From positions 124,001 through 188,000 of the forward strand of contig NZ_FNHV01000006.1 of the NCBI RefSeq assembly GCF_900103585.1: DNA of 64,000 bases, read 5' to 3'. The stretch comes from Streptomyces sp. cf386 (GTDB lineage Bacteria; Actinomycetota; Actinomycetes; Streptomycetales; Streptomycetaceae). The notes beneath the pieces are model-generated. The model did not search any database, was not told the DNA's origin, and worked only from the letters and a program-made list of their open reading frames with translations. Positions within the stretch are counted from its first letter, which is position 1, and every line of letters starts with the position of its first letter. Both the position numbers and the translations under genes were made by a program. This document shows positions 7,937 to 16,218 of this stretch, piece after piece.

Positions 7937-7971
7937 GTCGTCGGGCTTGCGCCCATCCCTTCGGGCCGTTC

Positions 7972-10062
7972 TCAGGCCCCGCCGGTCGGCGCCGTCGTGG
8001 GCTCCTCGGTCGCCGTGTCACCGCCGGTCGTCGTCCCGTCGTCCGACGAGCCGTCGCCCGAGCCGTCGCCGTCCGACGTCCCGGCACCCGATTCCTCGGT
8101 GACGACGATCACCATGCTCCCCGCCTCGACCTCGCTCCCCGCCGCCGGGGTGCCCGACGTCACCACCGCGTCGGACGCCCGGGAGGAGCCGGAGGCGACG
8201 GCGGTGCGGAGTCCGAGCGCGGCCAGTTCGTCCTGGACCTCGGCGAGGGTCCTGCCGACGATGCCGGTGGGGATCTGCACGGTCTCCACGGACTTGGCCA
8301 CCTGAACGTCGACCGCGGAGCCCGGCTCGACCTCCTCCCCGTGCGCGACGCTCTGCCCGACGACGGTCCCGGCCTCGGCACCGCTGTCGACCTCGGTCGT
8401 GTCGCCCAGCTTCAGATCCCGCTCGGCCAGCAGCTTCCGGGCCTCGCTCAAGGTGGCGCCCGTGAGGTCCGGGACCGTGGCCCGCTCGGCCTCCTTCGCC
8501 ACGGTGAGGGTGATCTCGGTGCCCTTCTCGGCCTTCTCGCCGCCCTCGGGATCCTGCTTGAGGACGGTGCCGGGGTCCTCCGCGGACTCCACGTGCCGGG
8601 CCGTCACCTTGAACCCCTTGCCCTCCAGGATCCGCGCCGCGTCGTCCTCGTCCTTGTCCGTGACGTCGGGCACCTCCACCTTCGGCGCACCGGTGGAGAC
8701 GGTCACGGAGACGGCCTCGCCCTTGTCGAGCTCGCCCTCCGGCGGGCTCTGCTCGCAGATGTGCCCCTTGGGCTGGTCGGCGCAGGGTTCCCGCTTCGCG
8801 ACGGTGAGGGTGAGGTCGACGTTGTCCGCCGCCGCCCGTGCGTCGTCGAGGGTCTGCCCGACCAGATTCGGTACGTCCACCTTGCCGTCGTCGGCCGAGC
8901 CCCGCCCGAACATCAACCAGCCCACCACGAGCGCCAGGACGACGACGGCGACGCCCGTGACGACCAACGCCACGGTTCCTCTGCGGCCCCCTCCCCTTGT
9001 CCCTTCGTCCGCCTCCTGGTCAGCCTCTGGCCGCGGGGCGGGACCCGGCGCCGCGGCAACCCCCGCCCCCAGCCACGCCTCCACATCGGCCAGCATCTCC
9101 TCGGCGGACCCGTAGCGGTGGCCGGGATCCTTCGCGAGGGCACGCAGGACCACCGCGTCCGCCTCGGGCCCGATCTCGGGGTTGTACAGACTCGGCCGCT
9201 GCGGTTCCTCCTGGATGTGCTGGTACATCACCGCCATCGGCGAGTCCCCGGTGAACGGCGTGCGGAAGGTGAGGAGTTCGTAGAGCAGGCAGCCCACCGA
9301 GTACAGGTCGGACCGGGCGTCGACCTCGTGCCCCAGCGCCTGTTCCGGGGAGAGGTACTGGGCGGTGCCGATCACCATGGACGTCTGGGTCATACCGGCG
9401 TCCCGCGCGTCCCGGGCGATCCCGAAGTCCATCACCTTCACCCGGCCGGCCCGGGTCAGCATGACGTTGGCCGGCTTGATGTCCCGGTGCACGATGCCCT
9501 GCCGGTGGGAGTGGGCGAGGGCCTCCAGGACGCCGGCCGTCACCTCCAGGGCCCGTCGAACGGTCAACGGCGGCCCGGAGTACAGGGATTCACGCAGGGT
9601 CGCGCCGTCGACGTACTCCATCACGAGATACGGCAGCGGGGCTCCGCCGTACCCGACGTCCTCCCCCGTGTCGTAGACCGCGGCGATGGCCGGGTGGTTG
9701 AGCGACGCCGTGGACTGCGCCTCGCGACGGAACCGCTCCTGGCCCGCCGGGTCATGCGCGAGGTCGGCCCGCAGGGTCTTCACGGCGACGCCGCGGTCCA
9801 GGCGGACGTCGTGCGCGAGGTGGACGTCGGCCATGCCGCCGGAGCCGAGGAGCATGCGCAGCTCGTAGCGGCCGCCCAGGACGACCGGGGGGCCGTGCTG
9901 CGTGGTGTACGTCTGCGGCTGGGGGTCGTACGCCGACTGGGGGTCATAGGCAGGCTGGGGGTCGTACGTCGGCTGAGTGCCGTATCCCTGCTGGTAGCCG
10001 TATCCCTGCTGGGCTTGCGCCGGTGGGGAGAAGGTCAGGTCGTCTGGTCCGCCGAGGTTCAC
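7972..10062 (-). CDS. PASTA-domain Ser/Thr protein kinase (PknB type)
   Basis: Membrane kinase of ~696 residues. A Gln/Tyr/Pro-rich N-terminal tail (repeated YDPQ) precedes the kinase domain (~62-330) with LGSGGMADV, the ATP Lys in VAVKTL, catalytic HRDIKPANV, DFGIA and activation-loop GTAQYLSPEQA. One membrane helix (~375-400, VALVVTGVAVVVLALVVGW) follows, then four extracellular PASTA repeats and an acidic Ser/Thr/Gly tail. PASTA domains sense muropeptides, so a role in cell-wall or developmental signalling is likely. The first PASTA carries two Cys (PCADQ and HICEQ) that could form a disulfide. I chose GTG 10062 because GGAGAAGCG stands just before it; a longer frame from 10113 exists. Confidence 0.95.
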   Translation of the reverse strand: MNLGGPDDLTFSPPAQAQQGYGYQQGYGTQPTYDPQPAYDPQSAYDPQPQTYTTQHGPPVVLGGRYELRMLLGSGGMADVHLAHDVRLDRGVAVKTLRADLAHDPAGQERFRREAQSTASLNHPAIAAVYDTGEDVGYGGAPLPYLVMEYVDGATLRESLYSGPPLTVRRALEVTAGVLEALAHSHRQGIVHRDIKPANVMLTRAGRVKVMDFGIARDARDAGMTQTSMVIGTAQYLSPEQALGHEVDARSDLYSVGCLLYELLTFRTPFTGDSPMAVMYQHIQEEPQRPSLYNPEIGPEADAVVLRALAKDPGHRYGSAEEMLADVEAWLGAGVAAAPGPAPRPEADQEADEGTRGGGRRGTVALVVTGVAVVVLALVVGWLMFGRGSADDGKVDVPNLVGQTLDDARAAADNVDLTLTVAKREPCADQPKGHICEQSPPEGELDKGEAVSVTVSTGAPKVEVPDVTDKDEDDAARILEGKGFKVTARHVESAEDPGTVLKQDPEGGEKAEKGTEITLTVAKEAERATVPDLTGATLSEARKLLAERDLKLGDTTEVDSGAEAGTVVGQSVAHGEEVEPGSAVDVQVAKSVETVQIPTGIVGRTLAEVQDELAALGLRTAVASGSSRASDAVVTSGTPAAGSEVEAGSMVIVVTEESGAGTSDGDGSGDGSSDDGTTTGGDTATEEPTTAPTGGA

Positions 10063-10148
10063 TTCGCTTCTCCACAGAGGGTCGGAAGTCCGGGCCGAGG
10101 CAGGGCGCGACAACGCGCAGCCTCAAGAGGCCAGGTGCACGACCAAGA

Positions 10149-10172
10149 TAATTGCACGGCGGCGAGCAATTA
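10149..10172. promoter_or_regulatory. AT-rich inverted repeat upstream of kinase gene
   Basis: TAATTGC (10149-10155) and GCAATTA (10166-10172) form a perfect dyad with a 10-nt spacer. It stands out as AT-rich between the kinase start and the end of the TetR gene. The motif TAATTGCAC recurs at the MFS operator (7788-7796). It may be an operator or part of the kinase promoter. Confidence 0.45.
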
Positions 10173-10212
10173 CGTTTCCGGGTCGAGGACGATCCGGTGA
10201 GAGGCTGCTCAC

Positions 10213-10851
10213 TCACACAGCCGTGGCGCCTCTTTCCGCGACGACCGCCTCGACCACCGCGCAGGCCTCCTTCTCCGGCACCCCGGTCGCGATGAGCGTG
10301 GCGACGGCCACCTGGGTGCCGTCGTCCTCCAGCGCCCCGGCGTTGACCTGCTCCAGCAGGGCGATGGTCATCGCCTCCAGGCCGGCGCTGAGGACGGCGG
10401 GCGGGAGGTGGGTGTGGAAGAGGCCGTCCCGCTGGCCCCGCTCCAGGATGGCGGTGGCCGCGCTGCGGGCCGGTTCGAGGATCTCGGTGACCCGTTCCGC
10501 GCCCAGGTCGTGATGGGCCAGGGCGATGAGCATCCGGAAGCTGTCGCCCACGGGCCAGATCGACAGCACGAAGTGCGCGAGGGCGTGACCGGCCGGCTCC
10601 GACGGCCTCGCTCCCTCCGCGACCGCGCCCTTGAGGCTCTCGCCGGCCTCCTCGGCCAGCGCCTCCAGCAGCGCGGCCCGGCCGGGGAAGTGACCGAAGA
10701 GGGTGCGCCGTACGACACCGGCGGCGCGGGCCAGCTCCTCCAGGGTGATCTCCGGGTTCCGCCCCAACTCCCGGCGGGCCGTGGCCAGGATGCGCGCCCG
10801 GTTGGAACGGGAGTTGCGCCGCTGCGGCTCACGGGCGACGGGCTTGGACAC
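10213..10851 (-). CDS. TetR/AcrR family transcriptional regulator
   Basis: The product has ~212 residues. The N-terminal HTH spans ~20-65: RARILATARRELG, then ITLEELARAAGVVRRTLFGHFPGRAALLEAL. The rest is a helical ligand-binding domain. GTG 10851 was preferred because GAGG lies 8 nt upstream; an in-frame start at 10920 adds an Arg-rich tail with no homology to the fold. It lies 148 nt downstream of the extradiol dioxygenase gene on the same strand, so it could be the last gene of that operon or an independent gene. Its target is unknown. Confidence 0.85.
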   Translation of the reverse strand: MSKPVAREPQRRNSRSNRARILATARRELGRNPEITLEELARAAGVVRRTLFGHFPGRAALLEALAEEAGESLKGAVAEGARPSEPAGHALAHFVLSIWPVGDSFRMLIALAHHDLGAERVTEILEPARSAATAILERGQRDGLFHTHLPPAVLSAGLEAMTIALLEQVNAGALEDDGTQVAVATLIATGVPEKEACAVVEAVVAERGATAV

Positions 10852-10999
10852 GGGAGGAACCTCGATGGATCGGGAGGGCGTACGGCGGGCGGGACGGGCC
10901 TGGACGGTCCGTCTCTCCATTCTGGCATGCGGGTCAGGACGCGATCCGGAGACCGCTGGACGCCGCCGGAGGCCGCCGCCCAGCGGGATGCGAACCGGC

Positions 11000-12013
11000 T
11001 CAGTCGTCCGGGATGCCGGTGCCGCTCAGTGCCGGGACGGTCCGCTCCGGGCGGGCGAGGGAGCGGGCGCCGAGCCGGAACTGGTCGAGTTTGTCGATGA
11101 TGGTCTGGCCTACGGGCTGGTGGCCCCAGACGCTGATGCCCTGGTGGGTGCTGGGTTCCCAGGTGGTCTCGTCGATGACAAGGGGGTTCCAGCCGACCTC
11201 CCACTCGAAGCCCGAGGGGGTGCGGGCGTAGTAGGACAGCTCCTTGTCGTTGGTGTGCCGGCCGACGGACAGGGCCATCTCGAAGCCGAGTTCGTGGACG
11301 CGCTGGTAGCTCCGGGCCACGTCGTCGAGGGTGGCCGCCTGGATGTTGAGGTGCTGGACGCGGGTGCGGATCGGGTCGATGGGCAGTCCGCGTACGGCGG
11401 CGATCGCGATGGAGTGGTGGCGTTCGTTGACCCGCAGGAAGCGGATCTTGAGCTTGATGCCGCTGATCGTCTCGTCGATGTAGTCGGTGAGACGGGCGTC
11501 GAAGACCGTGTCGTAGTAGCCGCGCAGGAGGGTCGGCCTGGCCGAGGTGATGGCCACGTGGCCCATGCCCGAGTCGCCGGTGACCCACCCGGAGGCCAGC
11601 ATCCGCAGGGGCTCGGACGAGGTGACCGGCGTCGTGTAGATCTCCTGTGTGATGCCCTTGGGGCCGGGGAAGCGCAGGAGGCGTTCGACGCCGCGCAGGG
11701 CCGCCTCCTCGTCGGAGCCCCGCTCGACGGGGACGCCGTGGGCGCGTACGCGGGCCTCGATCCGCTCGAAGGAGGCGTGGTCGTCGATGTGCCAGCCGGT
11801 CGCCACGACGTCCTCGGCGGGTCCGCGCCGGATCAGGAAGCGGCAGGCGTGGTCGTCGAGCCGGAAGCGCATCAAGTCGCGGGAGACGGCGTCGTGGTGC
11901 ATGCCGATGGCGTCGGTGCCGAACCGGCGCCAGTCGGCGAGGCGGTTGGACTCGATGACGAGGTAGCCGAGGTGGACCGCGCCGAAGACGGAGGCCGTGG
12001 CCTGGACGGTCAT
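11000..12013 (-). CDS. Type I extradiol ring-cleavage dioxygenase (BphC/HsaC-like)
   Basis: This 337-residue VOC-fold protein has two tandem modules. The C-terminal module holds the 2-His-1-carboxylate Fe(II) site: His in GMGHVAITS, His in VQHLNIQAA and Glu in SGFEWEVGW, with the catalytic-type YYARTPSG stretch just before. It should cleave a catechol between the 2- and 3-positions (meta cleavage). The N-terminal module is degenerate, as is normal. The ATG at 12013 overlaps the hydrolase stop as ATGA, so translation is coupled. Context (C-C hydrolase, aromatic hydroxylase) points to a 3-substituted catechol as substrate. Confidence 0.88.
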   Translation of the reverse strand: MTVQATASVFGAVHLGYLVIESNRLADWRRFGTDAIGMHHDAVSRDLMRFRLDDHACRFLIRRGPAEDVVATGWHIDDHASFERIEARVRAHGVPVERGSDEEAALRGVERLLRFPGPKGITQEIYTTPVTSSEPLRMLASGWVTGDSGMGHVAITSARPTLLRGYYDTVFDARLTDYIDETISGIKLKIRFLRVNERHHSIAIAAVRGLPIDPIRTRVQHLNIQAATLDDVARSYQRVHELGFEMALSVGRHTNDKELSYYARTPSGFEWEVGWNPLVIDETTWEPSTHQGISVWGHQPVGQTIIDKLDQFRLGARSLARPERTVPALSGTGIPDD

Positions 12014-12882
12014 CGGCGGCCCGCCAGGAAGTCGGCGCACAGGCTGTTGAAGAGCTCGGCGCGCTCCCACTGCACCCAGTGGCCGGTGTTGGCGACCTCG
12101 TACAGATCGCAGTTGGGCATGCGCTCGGCCAGCATCCGGCCGCCGGAGGGCCGGTTGACCCGGTCCGCCGCGCCCCACAGCACCAGCGTGGGAACCGGCA
12201 GCCGGGACAGCCGCTTGTCGCGGGTGAAGTCCATCTTCCACAGGGTGCGCAGGGCGTTCGGGCCGGACGGGCGGCGCAGCGGCGGGGCCGCGACCACCTC
12301 GGGGTCGATGCTCGCCTCGTAGCGCGCGTCGATCACCGAGTCGGGCACCTCGGCGGCGTTGAAGACGAGGTGGTTCCGGATGAACTTCTCCAGCTTCAGG
12401 CGTGAGGGCCCGTCCCCGCCGTAGTAGTTGAGCAGGCTGGTGAGGCCCGGCGTGGGCAGGGCGCGGGTGGTGCCGATGCCGCCGGGGCCCATGAGGACCA
12501 TGCGGTCGGCCCGGTCGGGGGTGTCCAGGGCCAGGCGCAGGGCGCAGGCGCCGCCGTAGGAGTTGCCGACCAGGTGGGCCTTGTCCAGGTCGAGTCGGTC
12601 CATGAGGCCGCGGATGCCGTCGGCCAGGTATCCGAAGGGGTCGGTGCCGTCGACGCCCTTGGTGCTGCGGCCGTACCCGGGCAGGTCGGGGACGATGACC
12701 CGGTACTCCTTGGCCAACTCCCCTATGTTGCGGGCGTAGTTGGAGACGCCGGATGCGCCGGGGCCGCCGCCGTGCAGGAGCAGGACGGGCGGGCCGTCTC
12801 CGGTCTCGGCGACGAAGATCTCCTTGCCGGCGATGTCGAGCAGGCGCTCCCGCATCGACGGCGGTTCGGTGTGCGTGGTCAT
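12010..12882 (-). CDS. Meta-cleavage product C-C hydrolase (MhpC/BphD/HsaD-like)
   Basis: The 290-residue alpha/beta hydrolase has the family oxyanion loop LLLHGGGPGASGVSNY, nucleophile Ser108 in GNSYGG, Asp in LWGAADRVN and His in NTGHWVQWE. These enzymes split the vinylogous 1,5-diketone from extradiol cleavage into 2-hydroxypenta-2,4-dienoate and a carboxylic acid. It lies between the hydroxylase (8-nt gap) and the dioxygenase (4-nt overlap), so the three form one operon. A hydrolase rather than a semialdehyde dehydrogenase implies that the ring-cleavage product is a ketone, that is, a catechol with a carbon substituent at position 3. Confidence 0.9.
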   Translation of the reverse strand: MTTHTEPPSMRERLLDIAGKEIFVAETGDGPPVLLLHGGGPGASGVSNYARNIGELAKEYRVIVPDLPGYGRSTKGVDGTDPFGYLADGIRGLMDRLDLDKAHLVGNSYGGACALRLALDTPDRADRMVLMGPGGIGTTRALPTPGLTSLLNYYGGDGPSRLKLEKFIRNHLVFNAAEVPDSVIDARYEASIDPEVVAAPPLRRPSGPNALRTLWKMDFTRDKRLSRLPVPTLVLWGAADRVNRPSGGRMLAERMPNCDLYEVANTGHWVQWERAELFNSLCADFLAGRR

Positions 12883-12890
12883 GGTGTCCC

Positions 12891-14501
12891 TTACGGTGCG
12901 GTCGTGGCGGTCGGGCGCGGTGCCGGAGCGAATCCGGGCGGGGGCGGCGGGAGTTGGGCTCCGCCCGCGGGGGCGGCGGCGTAGACGTAGGCGTCGGGGC
13001 GCAGGGCGACGGTGGCCGCCTTGTGCCGGGCCAGCCAGGGCAGCAGGACGCCGTCGCTGTCGACGACCGTGCCCTCGGCGGGGCGGGATCCGGCGGGCGT
13101 GACGGCGAGCGAGGGGACGCCGAGGCGGTCCCAGGCGGGCTGGGGCACGGGCAGTCCGCCGCGCAGGAGCAGCCAGCGGCCGGCGAGGAGGTCGTCCAGC
13201 CGCACCCGCTCCCCGTCGGGGCCGGTCACCCAGGGCTGCGGGATCTGGTGCCCGGAGGCCTTGGTGCGGGGGCGGGCCCGGAAGCCGTCGGCGTAGTGGG
13301 CGACCGGTATCCAGTTGGAGTCCTGCAGCCAGGCACTGAAGCCCGCCACCCGGTTCAGCACCGGCAGCACGCCGTCGCGGACCCGGGTGACGGCGCGCCG
13401 CCGCTCGGTGATGATCCGCCCGACGAACACCGCCCGCCGGGTGACCTCCTTGACGTGCGGCTTGCGCTCGGCCTCGTAGCTGTCCAGCAGCGTCTCGGGC
13501 AGTTCGCCGCGCAGCACCGCGGCCAGTTTCCAGCTCAGGTTGGCCACGTCGCGCACGCCGGCGGCCATGCCCTGGCCGATCCACGGCGGCATCGCGTGGG
13601 CGGCGTCGCCGGCCAGGAAGACCCGGCCGACCCGGAAGCGGGCGGCGAAGCGGACGTGGTGGCTGTAGACCGTGGCGCGCAGGATCCTGATCTGGTCCCG
13701 GCCGATCCCGTACTTGGCGACCATCGAGTGGACGGCGTCGTCGGTGGTCAGATACGTCTCGTCGTCGCCCGGCAGGATCGGGAACTCCCAGCGGTGGTGC
13801 CCGAGCGGGGTCGGGCAGTCCACGGCCGGCCGGTCCGGGTCACAGCGGAAGCGCAGCCGGTCGTGGTCGGGCCAGGGCTTCAGCATCTCGGTGTCGACGA
13901 CCACCCAGCGGTCCTCGTACGTCCTCCCCTCGTACCCCACGTTCAACTGCGCGCGGGTGAGGCTGGAACCGCCGTCGGCGGCGATGACGTAGGACGCCCG
14001 GAGCCGGTGCACGGAGTCGTCGGCACCGAGCACGGTCAGCTCGACGCCGTCGGCATCCTGGCGCAGCCGCAGGCACTCGTGCCGCAGCAGCACCCGCACG
14101 TTCGGGTAGCGGTCGACGCCGTCGCGCAGGACCTGCTCCAGGGCGGGCTGGTAGATGAACATCTGCGGCGGATGGCCGTGGCCGCGCGGCGTCGGACGGG
14201 CGCTGAGGAAGGTCCGGCCGTGCGCGTCGACGAAGTCGAGCGGGCGCTCGGCCAGCATGTCCCGCTTCAGCCGGTCGGCGAGCCCCACGCGCTGCCAGAT
14301 CCGTACGACCTCCTCGTCCGTGGAGATCGCGCGGGCCCGGGAGTAGACCTCGGCGTCGCGCTCGATCACCACGACCCTCAGGCCCAGCCCGCCGAGCAGA
14401 TTCGCGGCGGTCACCCCGGTCGGCCCGTAGCCGATCACCGCCACGTCATAGGCGCCGCCCTCGGCTTCGCCCTCTTTGTCCTCGGCATCGACTTCACTCA
14501 C
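12891..14501 (-). CDS. FAD-dependent aromatic hydroxylase (MhpA/PheA-TetX family)
   Basis: Flavoprotein monooxygenase of ~536 residues. The FAD site is GYGPTGVTAANLLG near the start, followed by VVVIERD; then the DG motif as YVIAADGGSS and the GD motif as FLAGDAAHAMPPWIGQGM near residue 290. The C-terminal thioredoxin-like part (LLLRGGLP) fits MhpA-type enzymes. It should use NAD(P)H and O2 to ortho-hydroxylate a phenol into a catechol, feeding the downstream dioxygenase. GTG 14501 was chosen because GGTGG stands 7 nt upstream. It is the first gene of the leftward operon and is divergent from the TetR-led operon across an operator. Confidence 0.9.
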   Translation of the reverse strand: MSEVDAEDKEGEAEGGAYDVAVIGYGPTGVTAANLLGGLGLRVVVIERDAEVYSRARAISTDEEVVRIWQRVGLADRLKRDMLAERPLDFVDAHGRTFLSARPTPRGHGHPPQMFIYQPALEQVLRDGVDRYPNVRVLLRHECLRLRQDADGVELTVLGADDSVHRLRASYVIAADGGSSLTRAQLNVGYEGRTYEDRWVVVDTEMLKPWPDHDRLRFRCDPDRPAVDCPTPLGHHRWEFPILPGDDETYLTTDDAVHSMVAKYGIGRDQIRILRATVYSHHVRFAARFRVGRVFLAGDAAHAMPPWIGQGMAAGVRDVANLSWKLAAVLRGELPETLLDSYEAERKPHVKEVTRRAVFVGRIITERRRAVTRVRDGVLPVLNRVAGFSAWLQDSNWIPVAHYADGFRARPRTKASGHQIPQPWVTGPDGERVRLDDLLAGRWLLLRGGLPVPQPAWDRLGVPSLAVTPAGSRPAEGTVVDSDGVLLPWLARHKAATVALRPDAYVYAAAPAGGAQLPPPPPGFAPAPRPTATTAP

Positions 14502-14603
14502 CAGGCCACCTCGCTGTCGTCCCGTCGTCACCCCGCTTGCCATCGGCGCTTGCTGCGGTCGGCTGGTACCGCAGTCGGCTCGCGTCGCGGCCGGAGTGTT
14601 GCT

Positions 14604-14638
14604 GTAGCGTTTACTCCAATTGGAATGGCCGCTACGGT
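14604..14638 (+). promoter_or_regulatory. Promoter with nested palindromic operator between the divergent catabolic operons
   Basis: The rightward promoter reads TTTACT (14610-14615), a 17-bp spacer and TACGGT (14633-14638). A perfect 10-bp palindrome TCCAATTGGA (14615-14624) sits in the spacer. Outer arms GTAGCG (14604-14609) and CGCTAC (14630-14635) share the same symmetry axis, giving a 32-bp interrupted dyad. It is the obvious binding site for the adjacent TetR protein and could control both directions. Confidence 0.75.
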
Positions 14639-14689
14639 AAGCTTGGTCCCGGAGACGGTCAAGTGCCGGCACGACAGGAGGGCGGACCC

Positions 14690-15322
14690 ATGACCAGGCC
14701 GCAGGCGACACGCAGGAAGCGCGCGAACGGGGTGGAGTCGCGGCAGCGCATCCTCGACGCCACCGTGGAGATCGCGGGCGAACGCGGCTACGAGGGGACG
14801 TCCATCGCGGCCGTCAGCGCCAAGTGCGGGCTGCCCGCCAGCTCGATCTACTGGCACTTCAAGGACAAGGACGACCTGATAGCCGCGGTCATCGAGCGCA
14901 GCTTCGAGACCTGGCTGACGGCCGTCGAGCTGCCGGGCGAGGAGACCGGCACGCCCTTGGAGCGGGCCACCGCCATGGCGGCGAACGTCGCGAAGTCCCT
15001 GGTCGACGCACCGGACTTCCTGCGCCTCGGCCTGATGCTCGCGCTGGAGCGACGGCCCACCGAGCCCCGGGGGCGCACGGTGTTCCTCCAGGTCCGGGAT
15101 GTCGCCGCCCAGAAGATCACCGAGATGATCGGGACCCTGTTCCCCGACCTGGACGAGGCGTCCGTACGCATCCTCACCACCTACGCGGTCGCGGGCGCCG
15201 ACGGCCTCTTCGTGCACCGGGAGATCCACGGGGACGCCGTCGACCTGAAGGCGATGTTCGAACTGCACGCACGACTGGTCTACGACGCGGGCACCCGCAT
15301 GGCGGCAAGGAGCGAGGAATGA
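14690..15322 (+). CDS. TetR/AcrR family regulator of the catabolic operon
   Basis: The 210-residue protein has a classic TetR HTH at ~17-65: QRILDATVEIAGERGYEGTS, IAAVSAKCGLPASSIYWHF, then KDKDDLIAAVI. The remainder is a helical effector domain. The ATG at 14690 follows GGAGGG by 7 nt. It lies directly behind the 32-bp dyad and overlaps the hydratase gene by ATGA, so it is co-transcribed with pathway enzymes. Autorepression relieved by a pathway intermediate is the likely mode. Confidence 0.92.
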   Translation: MTRPQATRRKRANGVESRQRILDATVEIAGERGYEGTSIAAVSAKCGLPASSIYWHFKDKDDLIAAVIERSFETWLTAVELPGEETGTPLERATAMAANVAKSLVDAPDFLRLGLMLALERRPTEPRGRTVFLQVRDVAAQKITEMIGTLFPDLDEASVRILTTYAVAGADGLFVHREIHGDAVDLKAMFELHARLVYDAGTRMAARSEE

Positions 15323-16107
15323 CCCTGACCGCCGCCGAGCGCGCGGAGGCCGCCCGGCTGCTGCGCGAGGCCGAGCACCGGGCGGCGCCGGTCGACCCGC
15401 TGTCGGCCCTGCTGCCCCACCTGGACGTGACCGACGCGTACGCGATCCAGCGGGAGAACGTCGCCCGGCGCCTCACGGACGGTGCGACCGTCGTCGGCCA
15501 CAAGGTGGGGCTTACCTCGGTCGCGATGCGACACCAACTCGGCGTCGACGAGCCCGACTTCGGCCATCTGCTGGACGACATGCTCCATCGCGACGGTGCG
15601 CCGCTCTTCACGGCGCGCTACTGCCGGCCGCGCATCGAACCGGAGATCTGCTTCCGCCTCGCCCGGCCGTTGCGCGGCCCGGGTGTCACCACCGAGGACG
15701 TCCTCGCGGCCACCGAAGCGGTCGCCCCGGCGCTGGAGATCGTCGACAGCCGGATCCGGGACTGGAGGATCACGCTGGTCGACACGGTCGCCGACAACGC
15801 CAGCTCGGCGGGGCTGGTCTGCGGCACCTGGACACCCCTGCCCGTGGCGCCCGACCTCGCGGCCGTCGACGTCGACCTGGTCATGGACGGCGAGCGTGTC
15901 GCCTCGGGCAGCGGGCGGGAGGTGCTGGGACATCCGGCCGCCGCCGTGGCCTGGCTCGCCAACGCCCTCGCCGCCTTCGGGACCGCGCTGGAACCCGGAC
16001 ACCTGGTCCTGCCCGGCGCCATGACCACCGCCCCCTTCGTCAGCGCAGGCCAGAAGGTCGAGGCACGCTTCGGCGGCCTCGGCCGGGTATCGGTGACCTT
16101 CGTCTGA
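15319..16107 (+). CDS. 2-keto-4-pentenoate hydratase / 2-oxo-3-hexenedioate decarboxylase family
   Basis: A 262-residue MhpD/DmpE/DmpH-fold protein. Family marks are VVGHKVGLTS, the metal-site Glu pair in RIEPEICFRLA, ALEIVDSRIRDW and DTVADNASSA. The family either hydrates 2-hydroxypenta-2,4-dienoate to 4-hydroxy-2-oxovalerate or decarboxylates 4-oxalocrotonate, and sequence alone does not separate these roles. A paralogue lies at 18430-19275, directly before the acetaldehyde dehydrogenase. This copy, coupled to the TetR gene and followed by the ACMSD-type enzyme, may act on a different intermediate or be the redundant one. Confidence 0.88.
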   Translation: MTLTAAERAEAARLLREAEHRAAPVDPLSALLPHLDVTDAYAIQRENVARRLTDGATVVGHKVGLTSVAMRHQLGVDEPDFGHLLDDMLHRDGAPLFTARYCRPRIEPEICFRLARPLRGPGVTTEDVLAATEAVAPALEIVDSRIRDWRITLVDTVADNASSAGLVCGTWTPLPVAPDLAAVDVDLVMDGERVASGSGREVLGHPAAAVAWLANALAAFGTALEPGHLVLPGAMTTAPFVSAGQKVEARFGGLGRVSVTFV

Positions 16108-16218
16108 ACCTCGCAGAGGACTGCCCGCCGGGCCCCCGGAGGATCAGGACCGGACCTCGCCGAGGATCCCGAGGGGCCCCGACCCGCTCACCCCCGACCC
16201 ACCCAGGAGTCGCCCACA

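Noticed and set aside
7843..10200. 785-codon plus-strand frame opposite the PASTA kinase
   Set aside because: Gly/Val/Arg-rich shadow with no domain; the opposite strand encodes an intact kinase.
10213..10920. Longer TetR start at 10920
   Set aside because: The extra residues are Arg-rich with no fold, while GTG 10851 has a good ribosome binding site.
15505..15520. TTA trinucleotide in the first hydratase gene as a bldA codon
   Set aside because: It is out of frame (CTT-ACC), so it is not a TTA codon.
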